A stretch of DNA of 64,000 bases, from the NCBI RefSeq assembly GCF_014164585.1, contig NZ_JACJFM010000003.1, forward strand, positions 162,397 through 226,396, written 5' to 3'. This document shows positions 20,701 through 31,086 of this stretch, piece by piece. The notes below the pieces were generated by a model. The model was not told the origin of the DNA. It did not search any database and worked only from the letters and a program-made list of their open reading frames with translations. The DNA is from Oceanospirillum sediminis (lineage in GTDB: Bacteria > Pseudomonadota > Gammaproteobacteria > Pseudomonadales > Halomonadaceae). The position numbers and the translations under genes are program-made. Within the stretch, counting starts at the first letter, position 1, and each line of letters opens with the position of its first letter.

Positions 20701-22100
20701 AGCTGTTCCATTGGAAACTTCTGTCCCTGAAAAATGAAACTGAGCCTGTCCAGAATCAGTTGCCAGGCGTCTGGTGGTCGGGTCAGGTCTGCTATCTCAA
20801 CAGTGGGTCCAGGGGGGGGATTATTCTCAGATAAGGTGTCTTTTGATACTGATTCCGTCGTAGCAACGTTTGCCTGTTGCTGCCCTGAAAATTTCATTGC
20901 CGAAGGCGGTGCTACGGGTTGAGTTGTCTGGTCAGAATGATTACTTTGAGCTAAAGCAGTGGCTGTATCTGGTTTACTGCCAGGCGATGCCGATGCGTTT
21001 TCAGGCAGTGCCACTGGCAGAGAACCTGTCACTCCTGTTTTTGCCTGATGACTGATAACTGACGCAGGTACCTCCTTTGTCGGAGTAGGGGCGACGTATT
21101 TTTCTCTATCCCAGAATATATCGGTGGACAACTCTCTCAGATGCATTTCAGGCATATCCTGACTCTGGATACGCACAGACCGGGCAGACAGGTTACCTTT
21201 TACTGTATCCAGTTTACCCGACTTCCATTGTGTCCAGAGTTCAAGTCCGGCATCCAGCTCTTTGACTTTGACTGGTAGCAGGTGAGCGATTTTCTCAATC
21301 CAGGAGGTCAGAGATTGCTGGTCCGCTTTCAGATAGAGCGCGATTTCCAGGGATTTCTGGTTAAATGGATCACCTTTCAGCTCCATTATAAATTCAATTT
21401 TCTGAGCGGATTCGGGATTAAGCTGAAGGCTGCCCTGGATGCGTTGCATACCGTTCTTTTCATAGACTTCCAGGCGCTGACTGAATGCTCTGTATTCACG
21501 TCCCAGACGGTCATAGAATTCCAGCCAGACAAATTCCATTTTCAGGTGTTGCTGGGCCATCAGTAACTCAAGTAAGCGGGCCAGAGGCTCTACATCCTGC
21601 CTGGCCTGACGATTAGCGCGGGATAGTTGCTGATTATTAGCATTACTTCTGCTTGCTTCAGTACCAGACGTTTTAGCACTTTCCCAGCCCTGTAAACGCC
21701 AGGTGAGATCATATTGCTGCTGAAGGCGTAGTGTTACTCCCTGGATAGAAGCCTGTCTGATGACGGGAAGCTGATAGCGGATGGAGGAAAGGCTGTCCAG
21801 CTCCAGGCTGAAGTAGTCGACTTCAATGGATGGTGTACCATTATTTGTCTGATAGCGGGAAAAAAGCTGAATACCTTCCAGTTCTACTGCCGGATCAAAT
21901 CGGTTCCATTGCCCGGACAGATTCTTCACCTGTACCTGCATAGGCAGGTGCTGATTGGCCAGTTGCAATAACTCTTCTCTGTAATCGGACAGAACAGGAA
22001 AAAGATAGCGACCAATACTGAGATAAAGAGCCAGTATGACTACCAGTGGCAGTAGCAACCAGCCTATACTGTGATGAAAAATATGCCGGGACAAAGACAT
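17766..22100 (-). CDS. yhdP: YhdP, AsmA-like inner-membrane phospholipid transport protein
   Basis: YhdP belongs with TamB and YdbH to the AsmA-like bridge proteins thought to move phospholipids to the outer membrane. The 1444-residue product has an N-terminal membrane anchor (about residues 10-32, IGWLLLPLVVILALYLSIG) followed by a very long beta-rich periplasmic region and ends with the family tail (KILGNLFDKVTRARYDVKGA, then WGDPEIEL). It is longer than E. coli YhdP (about 1266), partly from a Ser/Pro/Gln-rich low-complexity insert near residues 340-430 and another near 145-170. It is the middle gene of the conserved rng-yhdP-tldD order. Confidence 0.93.
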   Translation of the reverse strand: MSLSRHIFHHSIGWLLLPLVVILALYLSIGRYLFPVLSDYREELLQLANQHLPMQVQVKNLSGQWNRFDPAVELEGIQLFSRYQTNNGTPSIEVDYFSLELDSLSSIRYQLPVIRQASIQGVTLRLQQQYDLTWRLQGWESAKTSGTEASRSNANNQQLSRANRQARQDVEPLARLLELLMAQQHLKMEFVWLEFYDRLGREYRAFSQRLEVYEKNGMQRIQGSLQLNPESAQKIEFIMELKGDPFNQKSLEIALYLKADQQSLTSWIEKIAHLLPVKVKELDAGLELWTQWKSGKLDTVKGNLSARSVRIQSQDMPEMHLRELSTDIFWDREKYVAPTPTKEVPASVISHQAKTGVTGSLPVALPENASASPGSKPDTATALAQSNHSDQTTQPVAPPSAMKFSGQQQANVATTESVSKDTLSENNPPPGPTVEIADLTRPPDAWQLILDRLSFIFQGQKFPMEQLIVKRNLNDQDWQLLLASLNLESLSQVMTQFDLPADAIDALRRLKPSGELKNLSATLSETEGFSIATELSKVSVQAYYGAPVLENIDGYLETDANKGYIRFTSEQFHMGFPVLYDQGWEFEQAQGRIDWVITDKIRVYGQHLELKRGSTHVAGEFDVLVHQNPEHDLFYLNVGVTDLEKEFGMTLVPGKVVNPELTEWLSKAVKTARVDEGGFIYDGSLMLNAINPEREMSTQLMLNIDKGELAFLPDWPTAQNIRTHLRVDGTEMKAQLLSGSYLGNNDITGNISLIDDAIGSRILLALDGSISPEKGWKVFTDTPLNKLIPESLLGWKLGGNALDISTRLDFPIDNRPGKGQILVRTSGNTLEIPELGTPLENIRGNVVYNLDKGLSVDKGQAHFLDGATAFSISTDIQDGSVLIKGSGEVPVKALNEWQPMPFSSWLSGIARYGFDLRLDTISQLSLTSDLQGVSIDLPAPFGKPIQQQSPLELNMSFSDTMNRFQVSTGKAIQAKGIWKSGTGQSGYATNIWLGDIPVVTAFPEQLTGRSDIIFHQQTLALEPWVAFARKEQARHALVESVTLSGQGAMPAINGSPMTETQAQNEQNSETGANRFHLETDRISYGSIHFDDLVLDAEQRHGEVSLNFASPQLQGAAHLTRDNLVVNLDTLIYQKQTDLQEVPDLLVLPDTLLPEQPDNQGRNTALDDVLSSDLPAINLRIKDLRYNKIIAEDLALSFKDQGREKTLTLNQMKQNSVTYTGVLNWKLPEQQGKPVQSEASIRIFGQNLAHAQQAFAIKPMLSSKQADISARLNWLGYPHDFSATTLSGRASLALGKGEFKQVDSAPALKLISLFNFGELIRRLQLDFSDIAGKGLSYDKVTGKLSILNGQGTLSEPLKVDGSATKFEISGDIDFVQETLNQELIVTLPVAETLPLAAFLAGAPQVGGTIYIAQKILGNLFDKVTRARYDVKGAWGDPEIELKRVF

Positions 22101-22175
22101 AGGTTCAGCCGTTATAGTGTATTTCTGAATGAATGATAATGATCGGCATTCTGTTATTCCTGGTCAGGAATATAT

Positions 22176-23684
22176 TCAGAGCAACACAATGTCAAATTGT
22201 TCCTGGCTATACAGAGTTTCTACCTGAAACTTAATAGTTTTATTGATAAAGAGTTCCAGATCGGCCACGCTGGCTGATTCTTCATCCAGTAGTCTGTCGA
22301 CAACAGGCTGGGCAGCCAGTACCAGATAGGTTTCAGAGCCATAGGCTCTCTCTTCTCGCAGGATTTCTCTGAAAATTTCATAGCACACTGTTTCGGCTGT
22401 TTTCAGAGTGCCTCGCGCTTCACAGGTTGGGCAGGGTTCACACATAACCTGCTCAAGACTTTCTCTTGTTCGTTTACGGGTCATCTGTACCAGTCCCAGT
22501 TCAGTGACGCCTGTCAGTTTGGTTTTGGCGTGGTCACGTTCCAGGTTTTTCTCCAGTAAACGCAGTACCTGACGCTGGTGCTCAGGGTCCTCCATATCAA
22601 TAAAGTCAATAATAATGATGCCGCCCAGATTTCTCAGTCGGAGCTGACGCACGATTGCTGTAGCGGCTTCCAGGTTGGTTTTGAAGATGGTTTCTTCCAG
22701 GTTCTTGTGGCCGACAAAGGCGCCGGTATTAACGTCAATCGTTGTCATGGCCTCTGTCTGATCAACAACCAGATAGCCTCCGGATTTCAGCTGTACTTTA
22801 CGTCCCAGTGCTTTTTGTATTTCATCTTCTACACCATACAGATCAAATACAGGACGTTCACCCGGATAATATTCCACTCTGCTTTCCAGAGCCGGGACGA
22901 ACTCTTTGACAAATGCTTTCAGTTTTACAAAGTTTTCCCTGGAATCAATACGGATTTTTTCGATTTCAGGGCGTACGAAGTCACGCATGGTACGCATGAA
23001 TAATGGCAGATCTTCGTAAATCACCGTTTTTTCTTTCGCCTGTTTGCAGCGACGTTCTACAGAACGCCACAAGCGATGCAGGAAATGGATATCAGCCAGA
23101 ATCTCATCTTCACCAAAGCCTTCGGCAGCGGTTCGTATAATAAACCCGCCTTCTGGCTGCACCGGTGTGATTGCTTTTTTCTTTTCTTTCGCCGATGTTG
23201 CTGTATCCGGCTCGGGCTGATAGTTTTCAACAATGGCTCTCAGGCGCTCTCGTTCTGTATCATCTTCAATACGCTGAGAAACACCGGTATGTGGGGTATG
23301 TGGCATATATACCAGATACCTGGATGGGATCGACAAGTGAGTCGTCAGGCGGGCTCCCTTGGTGCCGATAGGCTCTTTAGTGACCTGAACGATCAATGAC
23401 TGACCTTCATGCAGTAATGAGCTGATACTTTCTACGTCATTACTGCCGCTTCTGTCTGGGGGAGCGACATCTGCAGCATGAATAAATGCTGCACGCTCAA
23501 GACCTATATCGACAAATGCAGCCTGCATGCCAGGCAGAACCCGTACAACTTTGCCTTTGTAAATATTACCGACAATACCACGACGTCGAGTGCGCTCAAT
23601 GTATACTTCCTGTAACACGCCGTTTTCTACTACAGCAACGCGGGTTTCCATTGGTGTAATATTAATAAGAATTTCTTCACTCAT
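22176..23684 (-). CDS. rng: Ribonuclease G
   Basis: RNase G matures the 5' end of 16S rRNA and degrades some mRNAs. At 502 residues it matches E. coli RNase G and lacks the RNase E C-terminal scaffold. The S1 domain near residues 35-125 carries GNIYKGKVVRVLPGMQAAFV and IGLERAAFIHAADV; the catalytic Asp residues are in TTIDVNTGAFVGHKN and IIIIDFIDM; the zinc-link cysteines are in CEPCPTCEARG. It precedes yhdP by 75 bp. maf lies 145 bp upstream. Confidence 0.97.
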   Translation of the reverse strand: MSEEILINITPMETRVAVVENGVLQEVYIERTRRRGIVGNIYKGKVVRVLPGMQAAFVDIGLERAAFIHAADVAPPDRSGSNDVESISSLLHEGQSLIVQVTKEPIGTKGARLTTHLSIPSRYLVYMPHTPHTGVSQRIEDDTERERLRAIVENYQPEPDTATSAKEKKKAITPVQPEGGFIIRTAAEGFGEDEILADIHFLHRLWRSVERRCKQAKEKTVIYEDLPLFMRTMRDFVRPEIEKIRIDSRENFVKLKAFVKEFVPALESRVEYYPGERPVFDLYGVEDEIQKALGRKVQLKSGGYLVVDQTEAMTTIDVNTGAFVGHKNLEETIFKTNLEAATAIVRQLRLRNLGGIIIIDFIDMEDPEHQRQVLRLLEKNLERDHAKTKLTGVTELGLVQMTRKRTRESLEQVMCEPCPTCEARGTLKTAETVCYEIFREILREERAYGSETYLVLAAQPVVDRLLDEESASVADLELFINKTIKFQVETLYSQEQFDIVLL

Positions 23685-23829
23685 AGTCTTTTCCCCTGCC
23701 GCGATAAGCGCCTGAACAAACGTTTCTCAGCTAACAGCAGCTGTGCTCCCGGATCGTTGACCGGAGAATGCTGAAATACTTCTGTTCAGGTATGTAGTAT
23801 AAGGATACCTGATGTGATGCTGCTGATTA

Positions 23830-24414
23830 TTATGCATCAAGTATTTGAATATTATAGTTTTTTAATAACTCTGCTGTTTCATATAAGGGGAGGCCGACCA
23901 CATTACTGTAGCTGCCAGCCACAGACTGGACAAAAACCGCAGCTAACCCCTGAATAGCATATCCTCCGGCTTTATCTGCCGGCTCTCCGGTTTTCCAGTA
24001 TTGTCGGCATTCAGATGGCGTTACTTGCCTGAAAGTGACTTCAGTAATACTCAGAACAGAGTGAATCTGCTCCTGATCACAGACAGCTACTCCTGTCATG
24101 ACCTGGTGAGTCTGGCCGGATAACATCATCAGCATTCTTAATGCGTCTTCTTCATCTACAGGTTTTCCCAGTATCTGCTGATCAAAAACGACGCAGGTAT
24201 CTGAGCCCAGGACCGGCAGGTGCGTTCCTGATTGCGTAAGTCCGGCCTGTGCTTTCTCCCTGGCCAGACGTAGTACATATTGCTCTGCTGATTCATGCGG
24301 TAGTACGCTTTCATCCAGATCAACCGGATATTGCAGGCACTGAAGCCCCAATTGTTGTAATAAAGCCATACGTCGAGGTGAAGCTGAAGCCAGACAAAGA
24401 TCAAATGCGCTCAA
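23830..24414 (-). CDS. maf: Maf-family nucleotide pyrophosphatase
   Basis: Maf proteins hydrolyse dTTP/UTP or modified NTPs to monophosphates and are often linked to the shape genes. The 194-residue product has LASASPRRMALLQQLG, DESVLPHESAEQYVLRLA and the catalytic Asp in LGSDTCVVFDQQILGKP. The start is TTG at 24414, preceded by AAGGA at a good 6-nt spacing; no ATG fits. It lies between mreD and rng, the common order, which favours the YhdE (dTTP/UTP) subgroup. Confidence 0.93.
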   Translation of the reverse strand: MSAFDLCLASASPRRMALLQQLGLQCLQYPVDLDESVLPHESAEQYVLRLAREKAQAGLTQSGTHLPVLGSDTCVVFDQQILGKPVDEEDALRMLMMLSGQTHQVMTGVAVCDQEQIHSVLSITEVTFRQVTPSECRQYWKTGEPADKAGGYAIQGLAAVFVQSVAGSYSNVVGLPLYETAELLKNYNIQILDA

Positions 24415-24496
24415 AGGTATTCCTTATTTATACATGTTCAGTGATCAGTTTAGTAACCAGAACCTGTTCTTTTCCCATAAATTAATCGGAGTTTTG

Positions 24497-24967
24497 TCAA
24501 CGCACATGGAAACGGCGGCGTATGGTACGCATTGCAATAAAAAACCAGGGCCAGAGCAGTGTACTGGCCAGAGCGGGTAGCAGGAAGGCAACGGTATCAG
24601 CGGCTACTGTCGTCAGGTTCTGGATCCACTGATAAATCATGAGATTGATACCAATCAGAATGCCAACCATCATAGCCTGTTGCCAGGTGCTGTAATTTCT
24701 CAGGCGCTGATACAGCAGCAGGCTGAGATAAGCGATAATGGAGCAGGTCAGCGCGTTTTGTCCCAGCAGAGCACCTTCCAGCAGATCCATGCATAAACCA
24801 ACAATAAAGCCTGTGAACACTCCGACTCTATGAGGTACAGCAATACACCAGTAAATCAGTACCATAAAAACCCATTCAGGTTGCAGCCAGAGTAATTTAT
24901 CCGGCAGAGGCATGGCTGAAAGCAATAATGCCAGCAGAAACGTGGAGAAAATCACCAGGATTGCCAT
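24497..24967 (-). CDS. mreD: Rod shape-determining protein MreD
   Basis: MreD is a small polytopic inner-membrane protein of the Rod elongation complex. The 156-residue product has about five hydrophobic helices and the family pattern PLPDKLLWLQPEWVFMVLIY near the start plus GFIVGLCMDLLEGALLGQNA. Its ATG overlaps the mreC stop (TAATG), so it is translationally coupled. Confidence 0.94.
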   Translation of the reverse strand: MAILVIFSTFLLALLLSAMPLPDKLLWLQPEWVFMVLIYWCIAVPHRVGVFTGFIVGLCMDLLEGALLGQNALTCSIIAYLSLLLYQRLRNYSTWQQAMMVGILIGINLMIYQWIQNLTTVAADTVAFLLPALASTLLWPWFFIAMRTIRRRFHVR

Positions 24968-25917
24968 TATGTATTATCTCCTGAGGTATTCTGATCAGAT
25001 AAAGGAGCCTCCGGGTTATCAGGTGTTTCCGGCTGAGACTCAGCAGGGCTGGCTGTTGCTTTATTTTTCTGACCCCCTTCTTCGGGGAGAGGCGTAGGTT
25101 CTCTGGGATTCAGAAGCAGTACGTAACGGCTACGTTCCAGCTGGGCAAGAGGGCGAGCTGTGACTTTGGCAAAGGGTTTTCCGGGTTGATGTTCCACTGT
25201 GTTCAACTCTGCAACGGGATACCCCGGAGGAAAACGTCCACCCAGGCCTGATGTCACCAGAAGATCTCCTTCCCGGATATCGGCAGTTTCCGGAACATGC
25301 GTCAGCTGAAGAGAGTTCATACTGCCTGTACCGGAAGCAATCGCTCTGAAACCATTACGATTGACTACGACAGGAACGGCATGAGACGTATCCGCAATCA
25401 GTAATACCCGGCTGGTAAATGCACTGACAGCTACAACCTGGCCGACCAGCCCCAGTACATCTACAACCGCTTGTCCCTCGTAAACGCCATCATTACGACC
25501 TTTATTAATCAGGACCTGATGCAGAAAGGCATCTGAGTCCAGCCCGATGACCTCACCGAGCATAAAACGATCATCGTAACCGTCCTGAGCATTTAACAGC
25601 TCCCTTAAACGGATGTTTTCTGCGATCAGCCATGCCATACGCTGATTTTTGCTGGATAACAGCAGTGCCCTTTCTTTCAGCATGGCATTTTCATCAAGGA
25701 GGGCATTTCGATCAGAAAAAACAGTAGCTCCCCAGGACCAGAGCTGGGTTGGCAGATCAACTGCCCACTGTAAGGGGGTGACGGCGACAGTCAGGACGGA
25801 ACGAACCTTATCCATATGCTGGTATCGATAATCAGAAAACATCAGGACAAATGCCAGCACAATACTGAGCAGTAGTCTGAGCCCCAGAGATGGACCTCTT
25901 ACAAATAGCGGGTTAAT
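24967..25917 (-). CDS. mreC: Rod shape-determining protein MreC, probable AUU start
   Basis: MreC is a bitopic membrane protein that activates the PBP2-RodA elongation synthase. The product has an N-terminal membrane helix, a coiled coil (about residues 60-105) and two beta-barrel domains (GLVGQVVAVSAFTSRVLLIA and SGLGGRFPPGYPVAEL). A reading frame from a GTG at 25944 would add nine residues with poor ribosome-binding context. An ATT codon at 25917 is preceded by TAAGGAGG (25923-25930) at 5 nt and aligns with the family start (I-N-P-L-F-V-R-G-P-S against M-K-P-I-F-S-R-G-P-S in E. coli). I therefore infer an AUU start and a 316-residue protein. The C-terminus is a Pro/Glu-rich tail. Confidence 0.9.
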   Translation of the reverse strand: MNPLFVRGPSLGLRLLLSIVLAFVLMFSDYRYQHMDKVRSVLTVAVTPLQWAVDLPTQLWSWGATVFSDRNALLDENAMLKERALLLSSKNQRMAWLIAENIRLRELLNAQDGYDDRFMLGEVIGLDSDAFLHQVLINKGRNDGVYEGQAVVDVLGLVGQVVAVSAFTSRVLLIADTSHAVPVVVNRNGFRAIASGTGSMNSLQLTHVPETADIREGDLLVTSGLGGRFPPGYPVAELNTVEHQPGKPFAKVTARPLAQLERSRYVLLLNPREPTPLPEEGGQKNKATASPAESQPETPDNPEAPLSDQNTSGDNT

Positions 25918-26002
25918 TTCTGCCTCCTTAAAATCTGACTGCACTGATACAGATAAACGACATTCCTGATAATTTTATGCCAGATTTACTGCAGGCAAAA
26001 TA

Positions 26003-26029
26003 AAAATGGCGGTTGCTAACCGCCATTTT
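26003..26029 (-). terminator. Rho-independent terminator/attenuator between mreB and mreC
   Basis: A perfect 12-bp stem (AAAATGGCGGTT at 26003-26014 with AACCGCCATTTT at 26018-26029) has a 3-nt loop. Read on the minus strand it is followed by a T-rich run (TTTTTATTTT), so mreB transcripts should largely stop before mreC. The 227 bp between mreB and mreC otherwise hold nothing I can name. Confidence 0.88.
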
Positions 26030-26144
26030 ACTCTTATCTGGTACTGTCAGAAAGACTTAACACTGACACTCATATAAATGATGAGTCAGAGTTAACCCGG
26101 CTGGCGGGAGGACTCTCTGTACAGATAGTGCACAGGACAGGCTA

Positions 26145-27269
<1,125 letters not shown>

Positions 27270-27361
27270 TCAGGCGGGTGGAAATATGTTAAATTGTGCG
27301 CCTATTTTCCTATTAAACCACATTTTGTGACTAAACTGGCTCACTCAGGGCAGGAAGCTAC

Positions 27362-27649
27362 ATGGCTCTAGAAAGATCCGATGTTGAGAAAGTCGCCCAT
27401 CTGGCCCGACTTCAGATCGAAGAAAACGATATTCCGGAATACACCCGCAATCTGACCAGCATTCTGGATCTGGTCGATCAGATGCAGGAGGTAGATACCG
27501 GTGACATTGAACCGCTGGCACATCCCCTGGATGCCACTCAGCGCCTTCGTCATGACGAAGTGACTGAAAGCAATCAGCGTGAACACTTCCAGCAGAATGC
27601 ACCTGCCACAGAAGCAGGTTTGTTCCTGGTACCTAAAGTGATTGAGTAA
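27362..27649 (+). CDS. gatC: Asp-tRNA(Asn)/Glu-tRNA(Gln) amidotransferase subunit GatC
   Basis: GatC is the small linker that stabilises GatA and GatB in the transamidosome. The 95-residue product has the family helices ([20 protein letters not shown]), [15 protein letters not shown] and the extended LRHDEVTES linker. Start ATG 27362. Its presence with gatA and gatB implies indirect synthesis of Gln-tRNA and/or Asn-tRNA. It diverges from mreB. Confidence 0.96.
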   Translation: MALERSDVEKVAHLARLQIEENDIPEYTRNLTSILDLVDQMQEVDTGDIEPLAHPLDATQRLRHDEVTESNQREHFQQNAPATEAGLFLVPKVIE

Positions 27650-27719
27650 TTCAGTCATTCCCGGGTAGCCAAAGAATTCCATATCAGGGCGTTTCCTGAT
27701 CTGATTGACGCATAAAGAT

Positions 27720-27749
27720 CGTTCCGATCGGCAGAAGCTGCTCGGAACG
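27720..27749 (+). other. Stem-loop in the gatC-gatA spacer
   Basis: CGTTCCGA (27720-27727) pairs with TCGGAACG (27742-27749), and inside it GCAG pairs with CTGC around an AAG loop, leaving a 3-nt bulge. It sits in the 140-bp gap between gatC and gatA, so it may set processing or relative expression. It has no T-run. Confidence 0.4.
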
Positions 27750-27789
27750 CCGGAAACGCCGGACACGGGTAGCGAAGGATTTATTCCAC

Positions 27790-29244
27790 ATGCACAACAA
27801 AACCATTGCTGAGCTGGCAAAAGGCCTGGCGGATGGAGATTTCTCCAGCGTTGAGCTGACCCAGCACTTCTTGCAGCGTATTGATGAGCTGGATAGCCAG
27901 TACAACAGCTTTATCACTGTGACACCAGAGCAGGCTCTGGCTGAGGCAAAAGCGGCAGATGACATTCGTGCTGCAGGTAATGCCGGCAAAATGGCCGGGA
28001 TTCCGATTGCTCATAAAGATATTTTCTGTACCAACGGTGTATTAACCACTTGTGGCTCTAAGATGCTGTCCAATTTTGTTGCGCCATACGATGCAACAGT
28101 GATCAGTAACTTTAAAAAAGCCGGTATGGTGTCTTTGGGTAAAACTAATATGGATGAGTTCGCTATGGGCTCCTCCAATGAGACCAGCTTCTTTGGTCCG
28201 TCGAAAAACCCATGGGACCTGAATGCTGTGCCTGGTGGTTCTTCCGGTGGTTCTGCAGCAGCAGTAGCAGCACGCCTGGCCCCTGCTGCTACAGGTACAG
28301 ATACTGGTGGCTCGATTCGTCAGCCTGCGGCGTTCTGTGGTATTACCGGTCTGAAACCGACTTATGGTCGTGTATCCCGTTGGGGCATGATTGCGTACGC
28401 CTCCAGTCTGGATCAGGGCGGCCCTATGGCCCGCACGGCGGAAGACTGTGCCCTGCTGATGAATGAGATGGCCGGTTTTGATCCTAAAGATTCCACCTCT
28501 CTGAAAAAAGCGGTGCCGGACTACACTGCAGATCTGGACAAACCTCTGAATGGCCTGCGTATTGGTCTGCCAAAAGAGTATTTTGGTGAAGGTTTGTCTG
28601 CAGAGATGGGTGATACCATCATGACTGCAATCAAAGAGTTTGAAAAACTGGGTGCCACCGTTCAGGAAATCAGCTTGCCAAATACGATGCTGGCTATTCC
28701 TGCATATTACGTGATTGCACCAGCAGAGGCTTCTTCTAACTTGTCCCGTTATGATGGTGTTCGCTTTGGTCATCGCTGTGATGATCCGGTGAATCTGGAA
28801 GATCTGTATAAGCGTTCCCGTGGCGAAGGCTTTGGTAAGGAAGTTCAGCGTCGTATTCTGGTCGGTACATATGCTCTGAGTGAAGGCTATTACGATGCTT
28901 ACTATCGTAAAGCTCAGCGTATTCGTCGCCTGATTCAGCAGGACTTCCTGAATGCCTTTGAGGAAGTTGATCTGATTATGGGCCCTACGGCACCTACTGC
29001 TGCGTTTGATCTGGGCAGTAATACAGACGATCCGGTACAGATGTATATGGAAGATATTTATACACTGGCTGTCAATCTGGCCGGGCTTCCGGGTATTTCT
29101 GTACCTGCAGGTCTGATCAATAATCGCCCTGTGGGTCTGCAGATTCTGGCAGGACACTTCCAGGAGTCTCAGTTGCTGAATGCTGCGCATCAGTTCCAGA
29201 GCGCAACCAGCTGGCACCAACTGGCGCCTGGCGCTGGTCAGTAA
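27790..29244 (+). CDS. gatA: Amidotransferase subunit GatA (glutaminase/amidase)
   Basis: GatA releases ammonia from glutamine for amidation of misacylated tRNA by GatB. The 484-residue amidase-signature protein has the catalytic Lys in IPIAHKDIF, the cis-Ser in [15 protein letters not shown] and the nucleophilic Ser of the Gly/Ser-rich [13 protein letters not shown] segment. Codon use here is strongly biased, as expected for a highly expressed gene. gatB follows 28 bp later. Confidence 0.98.
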   Translation: MHNKTIAELAKGLADGDFSSVELTQHFLQRIDELDSQYNSFITVTPEQALAEAKAADDIRAAGNAGKMAGIPIAHKDIFCTNGVLTTCGSKMLSNFVAPYDATVISNFKKAGMVSLGKTNMDEFAMGSSNETSFFGPSKNPWDLNAVPGGSSGGSAAAVAARLAPAATGTDTGGSIRQPAAFCGITGLKPTYGRVSRWGMIAYASSLDQGGPMARTAEDCALLMNEMAGFDPKDSTSLKKAVPDYTADLDKPLNGLRIGLPKEYFGEGLSAEMGDTIMTAIKEFEKLGATVQEISLPNTMLAIPAYYVIAPAEASSNLSRYDGVRFGHRCDDPVNLEDLYKRSRGEGFGKEVQRRILVGTYALSEGYYDAYYRKAQRIRRLIQQDFLNAFEEVDLIMGPTAPTAAFDLGSNTDDPVQMYMEDIYTLAVNLAGLPGISVPAGLINNRPVGLQILAGHFQESQLLNAAHQFQSATSWHQLAPGAGQ

Positions 29245-29272
29245 TTTACAGACCTGATTAGAGGATAATACG

Positions 29273-30733
29273 ATGGAATGGGAAGCAGTGATCGGGCTGG
29301 AGATTCATGTCCAGCTTGCCACCCAGTCTAAGATTTTTTCCGGAGCCAGCATTGCGTTTGGTTCCGAACCTAATACTCAGGCCTGTGCCGTTGACCTGGG
29401 CCTGCCTGGCATTCTGCCGGTACTGAATGAATCTGCCGTTGAAATGGCAGTAAAGTTTGGTCTGGGTATTGAAGCTGAGATCGGCAAGAAGTCTGTTTTT
29501 GAGCGTAAGAACTACTTCTACCCGGACCTGCCAAAAGGCTATCAGACCACGCAGAATGATCTGCCAATTGTTGGCCCTGGTATCATCGAAGTGGAGCCGG
29601 AAGAAGGCAAAATCCGTCAGATCCGCATCCACCATGCACATCTGGAAGAAGATGCGGGTAAATCCCTGCACGAAACGTATTTTGATGAAAGCGGCCACGG
29701 CATGACGGGTATCGACCTGAACCGTGCCGGTACACCGCTGCTGGAGATCGTATCCGAGCCGGATATGCGCTCTGCCAAAGAAGCTGTAGCCTATATTAAA
29801 GCGATCCACAGCATTGTGACCTACCTGGGTATCTCTGACGGTAATATGTCAGAAGGCTCCATGCGTTGTGATGCTAACGTTTCTGTCCGTCTGAAAGGCG
29901 AAGAGAAATACGGCACCCGTGCTGAGATCAAAAACATCAACTCGTTCAAGTTTATCGAAAAAGCGATCAATCATGAGATTGAGCGTCAGATCGAATTGAT
30001 TGAGGATGGTGGTAAAGTCGTTCAGGAAACCCGCCTGTACGATCCGGATAAAAATGAAACCCGCTCTATGCGTAGCAAAGAGGAAGCTAACGACTACCGC
30101 TACTTCCCATGTCCTGATCTGCTGCCTGTGGTACTGGATGAAGCCTATATCGAGCATATCCAGGCTGAAATGCCGGAACTGCCGAAGCAGAAGAAGCAGC
30201 GTTTTGTGGATGAAATGGGCCTGTCCTCCTATGATGCTGGCGTACTGTCTGCCACCCGCCCAATGGCGGAGTACTTTGAGCAGGTAAAAGAGCGTTGTGG
30301 CGATGCTAAGCAAGCCGCAAACTGGGTAATGGGTGAACTGTCCGGTCAGATGAACAAAGACGGTGTTGAGATTGAACAGAGCCCGGTATCTGCTGAGCAA
30401 CTGGGTGATCTGATCAGCCGTATCATTGATAAAACGATCAATGGTAAAGCCGCCAAGCAGGTGTTTGCAGCCCTGTGGGCTGGTGAAGGTGCGTCTGCTG
30501 ATGAGATCATCGAAGCGAAAGGTCTGAAACAGGTTACTGATACCGGCGCGATTGCCGCTGTTGTTGACGAGGTACTGGCTAACAACCCTCAACAGGTTGA
30601 ACAGTATCAGGCTGCGCCGGAAGATAAGCGAGGCAAAATGGTTGGCTTCTTTGTTGGTCAGGTGATGAAAGCATCGAAAGGAACTGCGAATCCTCAGATG
30701 GTGAATCAGCTATTGAAAGAGAAGCTGGGTTAA
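29273..30733 (+). CDS. gatB: Amidotransferase subunit GatB
   Basis: GatB activates Glu-tRNA(Gln) or Asp-tRNA(Asn) with ATP and transfers the ammonia delivered from GatA. The 486-residue product has the cradle-domain signatures [42 protein letters not shown] and [10 protein letters not shown], then the helical and YqeY tail domains ([20 protein letters not shown]). The length is normal. A strong terminator follows. Confidence 0.98.
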   Translation: MEWEAVIGLEIHVQLATQSKIFSGASIAFGSEPNTQACAVDLGLPGILPVLNESAVEMAVKFGLGIEAEIGKKSVFERKNYFYPDLPKGYQTTQNDLPIVGPGIIEVEPEEGKIRQIRIHHAHLEEDAGKSLHETYFDESGHGMTGIDLNRAGTPLLEIVSEPDMRSAKEAVAYIKAIHSIVTYLGISDGNMSEGSMRCDANVSVRLKGEEKYGTRAEIKNINSFKFIEKAINHEIERQIELIEDGGKVVQETRLYDPDKNETRSMRSKEEANDYRYFPCPDLLPVVLDEAYIEHIQAEMPELPKQKKQRFVDEMGLSSYDAGVLSATRPMAEYFEQVKERCGDAKQAANWVMGELSGQMNKDGVEIEQSPVSAEQLGDLISRIIDKTINGKAAKQVFAALWAGEGASADEIIEAKGLKQVTDTGAIAAVVDEVLANNPQQVEQYQAAPEDKRGKMVGFFVGQVMKASKGTANPQMVNQLLKEKLG

Positions 30734-30757
30734 TCAAATTATCCCGATGACTCTGTT

Positions 30758-30795
30758 AAAAATCCCCATGATTGCAAAATGATGGGGATTTTTTT
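30758..30795 (+). terminator. Rho-independent terminator after gatB
   Basis: AAATCCCCAT pairs with ATGGGGATTT around an inner ATT/AAT stem with GCAA loop, followed by a run of seven T. It ends the gatCAB operon 25 bp after the gatB stop. Confidence 0.92.
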
Positions 30796-31086
30796 ATCTG
30801 ATAAACAGGTTTTTGTCTGACAACAGTTATCCGTGCGCAACAAGGATAGCTTTATGATGGTCATCAATCAGGTCGTCAGTGAAAAGGTGCTGGAAGAAAC
30901 GGCTTCTTTACCTCGTTTATAACCCTTCATGGTATGTTGCAAGCAGCACAGAGTGCTATGCTGCCGGTATCAATCATCATCTGGCGTATGAGCATAGGGC
31001 CAGTCCATTCTCCTGGAGAAAGGCGATGGTTCTTTGGTGATCTCTTTTTACTCTTGTTTCAGAGAGGGCCGGAGAAAGCAGAAATA
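30796..31086. other. Intergenic region between gatB terminator and the cyclase gene
   Basis: No convincing gene is seen. A 22-codon open frame at 30854-30922 (MMVINQVVSEKVLEETASLP and two more residues) has AAGGATAG at a good distance, but nothing else supports translation. Confidence 0.5.

Noticed and set aside
22120-22160. Fur-box-like GATAATGATCGGCATTCTG before yhdP
   Set aside because: Only about half matches the 19-bp consensus, and the downstream gene has no iron role.
28042-29220. 392-residue minus-strand open frame
   Set aside because: Antisense shadow of gatA caused by its strong codon bias; the same holds for 29849-30592 over gatB.
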